Positions 6,743-13,314 of a DNA stretch of 17,912 nt are shown in pieces. How positions within the stretch are numbered: the stretch's first letter is position 1; each line of letters begins with the position of its first letter. A program made the translations under genes and the position numbers. The notes under the pieces were generated by a model. That model made no database searches. It was not told where the DNA came from and worked only from the letters and a program-made list of their open reading frames with translations. Origin of the DNA: JAKLKS01 sp964370855 (GTDB lineage: Bacteria; Planctomycetota; JAJSAM01; JAKLKS01); assembly GCA_964370855.1 (NCBI GenBank), contig CAYJMF010000099.1, positions 1 through 17,912 on the forward strand. Direction: 5' to 3'.

Positions 6743-7915
6743 CTACCGGAAGTCCGTAGGTCCGAAGTCGAAGCCGGGACGTGCCCCGACGTTGAGGGCG
6801 AGGGCCACGGCCATGAAGCAGGTCACCGTGGAACCGCCCCCGTAGGAGAGGAAGGGGAGGGGCACCCCGGTAATGGGGCCGAGGCCCACGGTCATGGCGA
6901 GGTTCACGTAGGCCTGGAAGGCCAGGAGCACGAGGACACCCGTGACGAGGAGCTTCCCCGCGGGATCCCGGCAGCGCCTGGCGATGCCGGCGAGGGAGAG
7001 GAAGAGGAGCCCGAAGAGCGCCGTCACGAGGAGGACCCCGACGAAGCCGAACTCCTCCGCCAGCACCGTGAAGATGAAGTCGGTCTGGTGCTCCGGGACG
7101 GCCCCGGAACGGTTCTGGGGCCCCTCGGCCCACCCGAGGCCGACGACGCCCCCCGAGGCCACGGCGAGGCGGGACTGCTCCGCCTGCCACCCCTCCTGGC
7201 GCACGAGGGCCTCCCGCTCCCGCTTCTCCTTCTCGCTCGAGGGCGCGCTCCCGTGCTGCGCGAAGAAGGTCCGGACCCGCTCCCGCTGGTAGTCCTTGAG
7301 GGCGGCGAAGTAGACCACCGGGGTGCAGGCGACGCCCATGGCCACGACCAGGGCGAGGTGGCGGGGGCGGGACCCGGCGGCGTAGAGCACGGCGAAGAGC
7401 ACGGGAACGAAGAGGAGCGCCGTGCCGAGATCCGGTTGTCGCAGGATGAGCACCATCGGGACGGCGGCGATGAGGAAGGGGACGGCGAGCCCCCTGAGGG
7501 TCCTCTGGTCCTCCCGGAACCGGACGTACCGGGCCAGGGCGAGGAGGACCCCCAGCTTCATGATCTCCGAGGGCTGGAGGAGGGCGGGACCGAGATCCAG
7601 CCAGCGGCGGGCCCCCTTGATGGAGGTCCCCGCCACGAGCACCGCCAGCAGCAGGAGGAGGCCGCCGGCGTAGAGGATGTAGGCGTGGTCGAGGATCCTC
7701 CTGTAGGGGACCATGAGGACCAGGGCCCCCATGAGCGCCCCCACGGCGTACCAGACCATCTGCTTCCCGGCGAAGTCGATGCGGGCCTCGAGGGCCCCCT
7801 CCGAGGCGGCCTCCCGGATGCTGGCCTGGAGCACCCACCCCAGCAGGGCGAGGGCCGCCACGGCCCCCGCCGCGCGGGGGTCGATGCGCCGGAGGGAGAG
7901 GGGCTCCGCCGTCAC
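6743..7915 (-). CDS. rodA: Rod-shape glycosyltransferase RodA (SEDS family)
   Basis: A 390-residue polytopic inner-membrane peptidoglycan polymerase of the SEDS family, partner of the PBP2 encoded immediately upstream. Hydrophobic segments alternate along the length. SEDS hallmarks include GARRWLDLGPALLQPSEIMKL, LRQPDLGTALLF, GWAEGPQNRSGAVPEHQTDF-IFTVLAEE with the catalytic-position Asp in HTDF-like QTDF, and the C-terminal GPITGVPLPFLSYGGGST. The extracytoplasmic loop after YQRERVRTFF carries a charged stretch (SSEKEKREREALVRQ) that appears longer than in E. coli RodA. GTG 7915 is chosen because it overlaps the PBP2 stop as GTGA, a pattern repeated in this cluster; the G-rich run upstream may serve as a poor ribosome site with coupling from PBP2. 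Confidence 0.95.
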   Translation of the reverse strand: MTAEPLSLRRIDPRAAGAVAALALLGWVLQASIREAASEGALEARIDFAGKQMVWYAVGALMGALVLMVPYRRILDHAYILYAGGLLLLLAVLVAGTSIKGARRWLDLGPALLQPSEIMKLGVLLALARYVRFREDQRTLRGLAVPFLIAAVPMVLILRQPDLGTALLFVPVLFAVLYAAGSRPRHLALVVAMGVACTPVVYFAALKDYQRERVRTFFAQHGSAPSSEKEKREREALVRQEGWQAEQSRLAVASGGVVGLGWAEGPQNRSGAVPEHQTDFIFTVLAEEFGFVGVLLVTALFGLLFLSLAGIARRCRDPAGKLLVTGVLVLLAFQAYVNLAMTVGLGPITGVPLPFLSYGGGSTVTCFMAVALALNVGARPGFDFGPTDFR

Positions 7916-9780
7916 CGCCCCCCCCCGGAGTCGCGCCAGAAGCGCAGGAACTCCGCCACCACGGGGGCGGCGGCCTCGCCGCCGGAGAGGTCCTGGTCGA
8001 GGAGCACGACGACCACGACGATGCGCGGATCCTCCGCGGGGGCGTAGCCCGCGAACCAGGCGTTGAGCCGCTTCTCCCCGCCGGGTCCCGGGGGGGCCTG
8101 GGCCGTGCCCGTCTTGCCGGCGGCCCGGAACTCGTGGAGGCCGGCCCCCGTCGCCGTGCCGGAGCGCACGGTGTCCTCGAGCCCCGCCCTGAGGACCGCG
8201 ACGGTCCCGGGGGAGAGCGCCTGGGCCTCCACGGGGCCGCCGCCGCCCTGGACGAGGTGGGGCGTCACGGGCCGGCCGCCGTTGGCCACGGCGGCGTAGA
8301 GGGCGCCCACCTGGACCGGGGAGACCTTCACCGGCCCCTGGCCGATGCCGAGGTTGGCGAGATCCGTGCGGACCCACGGGTCCTTCCAGACCGCCTGGGT
8401 CCAGTCCGTCCCGCCACCCTCCCCGGGGAGTCCGAGCCGGGCGGGGCGGTCGATGTGGAGGATCCGGGCCCAGTCCTCCAGCGGGCGGACGCCGATGAGG
8501 ATGCCGAGGCGCGAGAAATAGACGTTGCAGGAGCCGGAGATGGCGTCCCGCATCCCGATGCGCCCGTGCACGTGGGTGCAGCGGATGGGGAGGCTCGCCC
8601 GCCCCCGGCACTCCACCTCCCCGGCCTCCGCCGCGAGGTCCCCCTCCATGCCCACCGCCGCCGTGAGGAGCTTGAGGACCGATCCCGGCACCCAGCCCGC
8701 CGCCGCGGGCATCATGCCGTCCTCCTCGATGCCCTTCGTCCCCGCCAGGGCGAGGATCGCCCCGTCCCGGGGGTCCATGGCCACGAGGCCCCCGCGCCGG
8801 TCCCCGAGGATGCGCTCCGCGGCGCCGTTCCAGTCGGCGTGGCAGGTGAGCCGGAGGTCCTCCCCGTCCTCCACGGGGTCCAGGGTGGACCGCTCCAGCA
8901 GCCCCCCGTGGAGGTCCCGGTAGGCGCTCTCCCTCCCGAAGGTGCCGCGGAGCCGGCCGTCGAATGCCCGCTCGACGCCGCTGCGGCCGACGGCCAGCGC
9001 GCGCATCTCGGGGAGGGTGAGCCCCTCCGCGGCGAGCCGCCTCTCGTCCTCCGCCGTCGCGGGGCCCGTGGAGCCGAGGACGAGGCGCGTGACGGGGTCG
9101 AGGTCCGGGTCCACGCGGCGGGTGGAGCGGGCCTCCACGGCGAAGCCGCGGAACCGCTCCGGCTCCAGGGTCACGGCCATGGCCATGTCCCGGGAGACGT
9201 CCCTCAGCACGGGGCGGCGGCGGGTGACCCAGTCCGCAAGGGTGAGGCGGCGCCACCGGTCCCCCCTGGCGCGGGCCTGGGCCCGGGCGACCCTCCACCC
9301 CTGACGGCGGATGTCGGCGATGCGGGCACGAAGGGTCCCGGGCTCCTCGCCGGCCAGCGCCGCCAGGCTCTCCACCGCGTCCCCCGCCACGGGCTCGAAC
9401 CGCGCCCCGGGGTCGGCGCACCGGCAGGAGATCGGGGGCTCCGGGGGGAGGGGCTCCGCGTCGTCGGGCCCGGGACCGGGGTCCCTCTCGTGGGTCACCC
9501 AGGTCCGTCCGCAGGAGGAGCACTCCCAGGCCGCCGCCCCGAGCCCCCGGACGTCGGCCACGAGCTCGAAGCCGAGGTCGTCCCGGGCGAGGAGCCGCCC
9601 CCCGGCATCGCGGATGGCGCCGCGGCGCGGGGGGAGGAGGGCGGTGGCCGTGCGCCGCTCCTCCACGGCCTGGCGGGCGGCCCCGGCCCCGGTGGTCTGG
9701 AGGAGGAGGACGCGGCCGAGGAAGACGAACCAGAGGCCCGCGAAGGCCGCGAGGATCCACCGGATGCGCCCCTCAAACAA
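7912..9780 (-). CDS. mrdA: Penicillin-binding protein 2 (elongasome transpeptidase)
   Basis: A 622-residue class B PBP that cross-links peptidoglycan during elongation with RodA. One N-terminal transmembrane anchor spans about residues 8-28 (WILAAFAGLWFVFLGRVLLL), followed by the pedestal start PRRGAIRDAGGRLLARD. The transpeptidase motifs are all present: S367-V-L-K370 (nucleophile), S417-C-N419 and K556-T-G558. An unusual insert at about 85-123 contains C87-x2-C90 and C119-x-C121, a zinc-ribbon-like pattern not expected in PBP2. Start TTG 9780 is chosen because GGGGGAGG lies seven bases upstream and the anchor follows directly; it overlaps the end of mreD by eight bases. The gene overlaps rodA by GTGA, consistent with stoichiometric co-translation. 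Confidence 0.95.
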   Translation of the reverse strand: MFEGRIRWILAAFAGLWFVFLGRVLLLQTTGAGAARQAVEERRTATALLPPRRGAIRDAGGRLLARDDLGFELVADVRGLGAAAWECSSCGRTWVTHERDPGPGPDDAEPLPPEPPISCRCADPGARFEPVAGDAVESLAALAGEEPGTLRARIADIRRQGWRVARAQARARGDRWRRLTLADWVTRRRPVLRDVSRDMAMAVTLEPERFRGFAVEARSTRRVDPDLDPVTRLVLGSTGPATAEDERRLAAEGLTLPEMRALAVGRSGVERAFDGRLRGTFGRESAYRDLHGGLLERSTLDPVEDGEDLRLTCHADWNGAAERILGDRRGGLVAMDPRDGAILALAGTKGIEEDGMMPAAAGWVPGSVLKLLTAAVGMEGDLAAEAGEVECRGRASLPIRCTHVHGRIGMRDAISGSCNVYFSRLGILIGVRPLEDWARILHIDRPARLGLPGEGGGTDWTQAVWKDPWVRTDLANLGIGQGPVKVSPVQVGALYAAVANGGRPVTPHLVQGGGGPVEAQALSPGTVAVLRAGLEDTVRSGTATGAGLHEFRAAGKTGTAQAPPGPGGEKRLNAWFAGYAPAEDPRIVVVVVLLDQDLSGGEAAAPVVAEFLRFWRDSGGGR

Positions 9781-10279
9781 GGACCGGCCTCCCCCGCTCC
9801 GGGGCGCGGAAGACGGAGAGCGCGTCGAGGAGGAAGAGCCCGACGGGGGCCGCCGTGGCCGTGGCCACGGTCCCCGCCAGCACCGCCGGCAGCATGCCGA
9901 GGGAGCCCGCGGCGGCGCCGGAGAGCTCGAGGAGGAGGAGCCGGGCGAGGGAGGCGAGGAGGAAGAAGACCCCGGCGAGGACCCCCTGGACGCCGGGATG
10001 GCCGGCGGTGAAGAAGACCCGGACCTTCCCCGCCGCGAGGCCCGCGGCGCCGAGGAGGGCGGCGTCGAGGCCGAAGGGCTCGAGGGTCAGGGGGGCGGCG
10101 AGGAGGCCCGCGGCGACGCCGGCGACGAGGCCCGCCGGCTCCCGGCCGAAGAGTCCGGCACCGAGGGCGAAGATCATGAGGAAGTCCGGCCGCAGACCCC
10201 GCTCGCCGAGGCCCGCCGGCCAGGCGAGGGAGGCCGCCAGGGCGGCGGCGAGGGCGAGGATCGGCTTCGGCCGGATCAC
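9773..10279 (-). CDS. mreD: Rod-shape-determining protein MreD
   Basis: A 168-residue, highly hydrophobic inner-membrane protein of normal MreD length, with about five membrane segments (for example ALAAALAASLAWP, GLVAGVAAGLLAAPL, GVLAGVFFLLASLARLLLLE, LAGTVATATAAPVGLFLL). The typical MreD-like RPDFLMIF follows the first helix. Sequence conservation in MreD is low, so the call rests on size, topology and position between mreC and the PBP2 gene. GTG 10279 overlaps the mreC stop as GTGA. The longer open frame upstream is Arg/Pro-rich, antisense-like composition and is rejected. It links MreC and the cytoskeletal elongasome. Confidence 0.88.
   Translation of the reverse strand: MIRPKPILALAAALAASLAWPAGLGERGLRPDFLMIFALGAGLFGREPAGLVAGVAAGLLAAPLTLEPFGLDAALLGAAGLAAGKVRVFFTAGHPGVQGVLAGVFFLLASLARLLLLELSGAAAGSLGMLPAVLAGTVATATAAPVGLFLLDALSVFRAPERGRPVLV
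9788..9795 (-). promoter_or_regulatory. Ribosome binding site for TTG-initiated PBP2 gene
   Basis: GGGGGAGG on the minus strand lies seven bases before TTG 9780, inside the last codons of mreD. It supports the TTG start over later internal starts, which would remove the membrane anchor. Confidence 0.7.
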
Positions 10280-11130
10280 TTCCGGGCCCTCCCGGCGGCG
10301 GTCCGCGGGTCCCTGTCGGGCAGCTGGAGGACGAGCACCGAGGAGAGGCCGCCGAGCCCTGCGGATGGCTCCACTTCGGCCTCGGCGAGGCGGGTGCGGC
10401 GGTCGTCCTCCACGGACCGGACGACGCCCACGAGGAGGCCCGCGGGGACCCTCGGGTCGGCGGCGGAGGTGACGACGAGGTCCCCGGGCTGCACGGCGCC
10501 GGCGGGCACGAGCCGGAGCCTGAGGACGCCGCGCCGCTCGCCGAGGACGACGCCGTCGGCCACGGCCTTCCCGAGGCCGGGCCGCAGAACCTGCACGGCG
10601 ACCCGCGCCGCGGGGTCGTCGGACTTCCCGCCGGGATCGTCGAGGAGGCGCACCTGGCACCATCCCGCCCCCGCCTCGGCGACGAGGCCGAGGAGGCTCC
10701 GGCCCGCCACCACGGCCTGACCCGGGACGACGCCGTCCCCGGTTCCGATGTCGAGGAGGAGGGAGCGGCGGAGCGGGGAGAGCCGATCCACGGCGAGGAT
10801 GTTGGCGGAGAGGACCCGGGCGGGAAGGGAGCGGGCCTCGAAGCGGAGCCCGTGGAACTCGCGCAGGTTCCCGTTCTCCTGCCGGAGCCCCTCGACCTGC
10901 GCCCGGAGGGCGGAAATCTCCTCGAGCAGCCGCGCCGGCCCGGCCTCCCCCCCGGGGAGGGAGTCCCCCGCCGGCCCATCCGCCGCGAGCAGCGCGAGCG
11001 GCGCGTAGAGGAACCCGAGCCGGGCCCGGAGCCCCATGGGCCCGGCGGGCGCGAGAAGGGCGGCGAGGAGCAGCGCTGCGAGGAGGAAGGCGGGCCGGTG
11101 CTTCCCCAGCGCCTTGCGTACGGGCTTCAC
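10276..11130 (-). CDS. mreC: Rod-shape-determining protein MreC
   Basis: A 284-residue protein. MreC is a membrane-anchored periplasmic filament protein that activates PBP2/RodA. A short cytoplasmic start (VKPVRKALGKHRP) leads into a transmembrane helix (AFLLAALLLAALLAPAG), a coiled coil (about residues 75-100, LLEEISALRAQVEGLRQEN) and the two beta-barrel domains (ARVLSANILAVDRLSPLRR, LLLDIGTGDGVVPGQAVV, VRLLDDPGGKSDDPAARV, PGDLVVTSAADPRVPAGLLV). GTG 11130 is chosen because the conserved protein starts here; its ribosome site is weak (GAAAGG about 11 bases upstream). The open frame continues upstream only as low-complexity sequence across a run of Ns and is not coding. Its stop overlaps the mreD start. 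Confidence 0.93.
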   Translation of the reverse strand: MKPVRKALGKHRPAFLLAALLLAALLAPAGPMGLRARLGFLYAPLALLAADGPAGDSLPGGEAGPARLLEEISALRAQVEGLRQENGNLREFHGLRFEARSLPARVLSANILAVDRLSPLRRSLLLDIGTGDGVVPGQAVVAGRSLLGLVAEAGAGWCQVRLLDDPGGKSDDPAARVAVQVLRPGLGKAVADGVVLGERRGVLRLRLVPAGAVQPGDLVVTSAADPRVPAGLLVGVVRSVEDDRRTRLAEAEVEPSAGLGGLSSVLVLQLPDRDPRTAAGRARK

Positions 11131-11267
11131 CCCTGGCGGCCTTTCTCGTGGAGGGCTCGATGGAGGGAGGGATTCCCCCGTGGGTTCATCGGTGGAAGGA
11201 GGAGGGGGCTTGAGGAGGAGGGTCCGATAACCCCATGAATCGGTTCCTTTCCTCCATTTCGGTTTCG

Positions 11268-11328
11268 GGGGGGGGGGGGGGGGGGGGGCGGGGCCCCGCG
11301 GGGGGGGGGGGGCGGGGGCGGGGGGCCG
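11268..11328. repeat. Poly-G / GC low-complexity tract
   Basis: Runs of G longer than ten bases are interrupted by GGGGCCCCGC-type sequence. The plus strand could form G-quadruplexes, but homopolymers of this length next to an assembly gap may also be sequencing artefacts. Confidence 0.6.
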
Positions 11329-11417
11329 CGCGCGGGCGCCCGCGCCGCCGGCGGCCGCAACCCACGGGCCGCCCACGAAACGGGCGCGTTGAGAGGAGGG
11401 AGGAGAGGCAGCCCGCT

Positions 11418-11503
11418 GAACGCTCTCAGGTATCCCGGACGCCGGATGCCCGCTCCCTCCCCCCTGAACAGGGGAGAGCGTTCGGAACTCCGGCGATCCG
11501 GGA
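11418..11503 (-). ncRNA. Candidate structured RNA: interlocking inverted repeats upstream of mreC
   Basis: Arm A (11418-11427) pairs perfectly with A' (11474-11483), 10 bp. Arm B (11433-11445) pairs with B' (11490-11503), 13 bp with one bulged base. The order is A-B-A'-B', so the two stems interlock: they form either a pseudoknot or, given linkers of only 5-6 bases, two mutually exclusive hairpins as in an attenuator. A small hairpin CCCCT-gaac-AGGGG lies in the middle. Strand is uncertain; minus is given because the element would lie in the mreC leader about 290 bases before the start. No known RNA family is recognised. Confidence 0.35.
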
Positions 11504-11599
11504 GAACGGCCCCGGCCACCTCCCCCCTTCACTTCTTCCCCCCCCTCCTTCCCTCCTCCCTCCTCCACTCCCTCCCCCCGCCCCATGAGCCTCTGAAAC

Positions 11600-11651
11600 G
11601 CGCCCGGAAGCACACCGTCGGGGCCTCTCCCGACGGTGTGCTTCCGGGCGC
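11600..11651 (-). terminator. Perfect 23-bp hairpin downstream of mreB
   Basis: Arms 11600-11622 and 11629-11651 are perfectly complementary with a 6-base loop. On the minus strand the stem is followed by GTTTCAG, a weak U-rich tail. It lies about 226 bases after the mreB stop and 470 bases before mreC, so it may terminate or partly terminate the mreB transcript, setting mreB apart from mreCD-PBP2-rodA. A processing or RNA-protection role is also possible. Confidence 0.55.
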
Positions 11652-11724
11652 AACCGCGGCGCCGCCGGCGCCGCGCCGCCGGCGGCGACGCGGCGGTGGT
11701 GGTGGTGGAGGCGGCGGGGGGGGG

Positions 11725-11734
11725 NNNNNNNNNN
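11725..11734. other. Assembly gap (10 Ns)
   Basis: Ten consecutive undetermined bases lie between G-rich sequence on the left and GC/C-rich sequence on the right. A fixed run of 10 usually marks a scaffold join of unknown size, so the distance between mreB and mreC is not reliable. Confidence 0.98.
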
Positions 11735-11802
11735 CGGCCGCGCCGGCCCCGGCCCCCCCCCCCCGGCCCCCGCCCCCCCCCCCCGGAACCGGAGTTGAGG
11801 AG

Positions 11803-11852
11803 GAGGTGGTGGTGCTGAAGGAGGAGGAGGAGGAGGAAGAGGAGAAAGGGGG
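11803..11852. repeat. GAG/GGA-rich purine tract
   Basis: An almost pure purine run rich in GGA/GAG triplets follows the C-rich flank of the gap, just past the 3' end of mreB. No function is apparent. Confidence 0.55.
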
Positions 11853-11876
11853 GCGTTCCTTCGAACCCCGCTCCTC

Positions 11877-12929
11877 CTACTCCCCTCCTCCCGCCCTCAA
11901 CCTCTTCAGCAGGTCGAGGTTCTCGAGGTAGATCGCCGTCCCCCGGGCCACCGCCAGCAGGGGCTCCTTCACGATGCGGACGGGCAGCCCCGTGTGGTCG
12001 CCGAGGACCCGGTCGACGCCGCGCAGCATGGAGCCGCCGCCGGCGAGCACGATGCCGTTGTCCACGAGGTCGGCGGAGAGTTCCGGGGGCGTGTGCTCGA
12101 GGCACTCCTTCACGGCCTTCACGATGGTCATGACCGGCTCCGTGAGGGCGGCGCGAATCTCCTCGGAGGTGATGACGACCTTGCGGGGGAGGTGCTGGAC
12201 GAGGTCCCTCCCCTTCACCTCCATGGACATCTCCTTCTTGAGGGGGTAGGCGGAGCCGATGGTCAGCTTGATGCGCTCCGCGGTCTGCTCGCCGATGAGG
12301 AGGTTGTAGCGGAAGCGCAGGTGGTTGACGATGGCCTCGTCGAACTCGTCCCCGGCGATGCGGCTCGAGCGGTTGGTCACGATGTTGCCGAGGGAGATGA
12401 CGGCGACCTCCGTCGTGCCGCCCCCGATGTCGCAGATCATGCAGGCCGTGGGCTCCTTGATGGGAAGCCCCACCCCCATGGCGGCGGCGAGGGGCTCCTC
12501 GATGAGTTCCACCATCCGGGCCCCCGCCCGCTCCGCGGAGTTGATGACGGCCCGCTTCTCCACGGCGGTGATGCCCGAGGGGATGGCCACCACGATGCGG
12601 GGGTGGACCCAGGCCCGCTCCCCGTGGACCTTGCGGATGAAGTAGCGGAGCATCGCCTCCGTGACCTCGAAGTCGGCGATGACCCCGTTCTTCATGGGGC
12701 GGATGACGTCGATGTTGCCCGGGGCCTTGCCGAGCATCTCCTTGGCCTTCAGCCCCACGGCCTGGCCGCCCCCGACGATGGTGTTGGTCCCCCGGTAGAC
12801 GGCCACCACGGAGGGCTCGTTGAGCACGATGCCCTTCCCGCTCACGCAGACCAGGGTGTTGGCCGTGCCCAGATCGATGCCCATGTCCACGGAGAAGAGG
12901 CCCAGGAGTCGGGAGATGAGCGGGTTCAT
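11877..12929 (-). CDS. mreB: Rod-shape-determining actin homologue MreB
   Basis: A 350-residue bacterial actin, normal length for the family. It polymerises under the inner membrane and positions the PBP2/RodA synthesis complex. The phosphate-1 motif is DMGIDLGTANTLV near residue 15, the phosphate-2 motif CDIGGGTTEVAVISLG is in the middle, and the adenosine motif GIVLAGGGSMLRGVD is near the C-terminus. VVAIPSGITAVEKRAV, ELIEEPLAAAMG and RIAGDEFDEAI are also typical. The N-terminal MNPLISRLLGLFS is a plausible membrane-binding amphipathic helix. No clear Shine-Dalgarno precedes ATG 12929. The gene lies upstream of mreC-mreD-PBP2-rodA on the same strand, but is separated by an unusual 746-base stretch containing a strong hairpin, so it may be expressed independently. 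Confidence 0.98.
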   Translation of the reverse strand: MNPLISRLLGLFSVDMGIDLGTANTLVCVSGKGIVLNEPSVVAVYRGTNTIVGGGQAVGLKAKEMLGKAPGNIDVIRPMKNGVIADFEVTEAMLRYFIRKVHGERAWVHPRIVVAIPSGITAVEKRAVINSAERAGARMVELIEEPLAAAMGVGLPIKEPTACMICDIGGGTTEVAVISLGNIVTNRSSRIAGDEFDEAIVNHLRFRYNLLIGEQTAERIKLTIGSAYPLKKEMSMEVKGRDLVQHLPRKVVITSEEIRAALTEPVMTIVKAVKECLEHTPPELSADLVDNGIVLAGGGSMLRGVDRVLGDHTGLPVRIVKEPLLAVARGTAIYLENLDLLKRLRAGGGE

Positions 12930-12983
12930 GGAGGGTTCGCCGGGACGGAGAATGGCCCGAATCCTTCTTCGGCGTTCTCCCTA

Positions 12984-13037
12984 GAATCCCACATGGGGGG
13001 GACGGGATTCCCGCGGAATGTCACGGGAGGCCGTGAC
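12984..13037. promoter_or_regulatory. Cluster of inverted repeats upstream of mreB
   Basis: Three inverted repeats lie in succession: GAATCCC (12984-12990) with GGGATTC (13004-13010); ATTCC-cgc-GGAAT (13007-13019), overlapping the first; and GTCACGG-gagg-CCGTGAC (13020-13037). They occupy the 5' region of mreB, where a promoter and any operator should be. I could not identify convincing -35/-10 boxes. Confidence 0.35.
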
Positions 13038-13055
13038 GGGGGGGGGTGAATGAAA

Positions 13056-13086
13056 GGAGGGGGCCCCCCCCCGGGGGGCCCCCTCC
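13056..13086 (-). terminator. Terminator after the small membrane protein gene
   Basis: Perfect 14-base arms (13056-13069 and 13073-13086) form a GC-rich stem with a 3-base centre. On the minus strand it is followed by TTTCATT, a short U-rich tail. It begins 26 bases after the stop of the 52-codon gene and separates that unit from mreB. A 7-base direct repeat, GTGAATG, flanks the hairpin on both sides (13046-13052 and 13087-13093). Confidence 0.7.
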
Positions 13087-13111
13087 GTGAATGCCCTTCG
13101 AGCTTCCTGGT

Positions 13112-13270
13112 CTACTTGAACGGCCCCATCCCGTAGGTCTTGCCGTGGGCCATGTTGATGATCACCCAGCCGGCGATGAGGGCGATGGTCGTGAAGATGA
13201 CCAGGGCCGTCGGGAAGTTGTCGGTTGCGGGGGCTCCGCCGTCGGCGTCCACGATGTCGTCCTTCGCCAT
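13112..13270 (-). CDS. Small single-pass membrane protein (52 aa), unknown function
   Basis: A 52-residue protein with an excellent ribosome site: AAGGAG seven bases before ATG 13270. Residues 1-19 are acidic and hydrophilic (MAKDDIVDADGGAPATDN), followed by one transmembrane helix at about 20-40 (PTALVIFTTIALIAGWVII) and a short basic tail (MAHGKTYGMGPFK). It lies 44 bases downstream of the coiled-coil membrane protein gene on the same strand and is followed by a terminator, so the two form a small transcription unit. The codon pattern and start signal look like a true gene. I do not recognise a family; a partner or regulator of the coiled-coil protein is a reasonable guess from position only. 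Confidence 0.8.
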   Translation of the reverse strand: MAKDDIVDADGGAPATDNFPTALVIFTTIALIAGWVIINMAHGKTYGMGPFK

Positions 13271-13277
13271 CGGTCAG

Positions 13278-13283
13278 CTCCTT
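13278..13283 (-). promoter_or_regulatory. Ribosome binding site of the 52-codon gene
   Basis: AAGGAG on the minus strand, with a 7-base spacer to ATG 13270, is the main evidence that this short frame is translated. Confidence 0.75.
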
Positions 13284-13314
13284 GTCGTTGGGGGGGAGAC
13301 GCTGCGGAAGAGGC

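Larger units (their letters stand above)
11131..11876. other. Low-complexity mreB-mreC intergenic region
   Basis: These 746 bases hold no credible gene. In order: a purine/pyrimidine-biased leader before mreC (11131-11260), a poly-G/GC tract (11268-11350), a block of interlocking inverted repeats (11418-11503), a pyrimidine tract (11515-11583), a perfect 23-bp hairpin (11600-11651), GC trinucleotide-like sequence, 10 Ns, C-rich sequence, and a GAG/GGA-rich purine tract (11803-11852) before the mreB stop. In most diderms mreB and mreC are separated by far fewer bases. Part of the length may be assembly artefact around the gap. Confidence 0.75.

Noticed and set aside
5735..8047. 770-codon plus-strand open frame across sigma and rodA
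   Set aside because: It runs antisense to three recognised genes and lacks any domain-like pattern.
11135..11260. A 23-codon minus-strand frame in the mreC leader (possible uORF)
   Set aside because: It begins with ATG but has no ribosome site and sits in purine/pyrimidine-biased sequence; nothing supports translation.
11390..11445. Glycine-riboswitch-like CTCTCAGGTA followed by CCCGGAC on the plus strand
   Set aside because: The motif resembles the conserved end of a glycine aptamer, but the rest of the core (GCCGAAGG-type segment and correct stem spacing) is missing, no gene follows on that strand, and the bases are explained by the inverted repeats.
11861..11872. tRNA T-loop-like GGTTCGAA near the mreB end (minus strand)
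   Set aside because: The flanking bases do not form a 5-bp T stem, and no anticodon arm, D arm or acceptor stem is present.
11131..12105. Upstream extension of the mreC frame into and beyond the N gap
   Set aside because: The extension consists of Pro/Gly/Ser/His repeats, crosses undetermined bases and overlaps the mreB coding region; MreC begins cleanly at GTG 11130.
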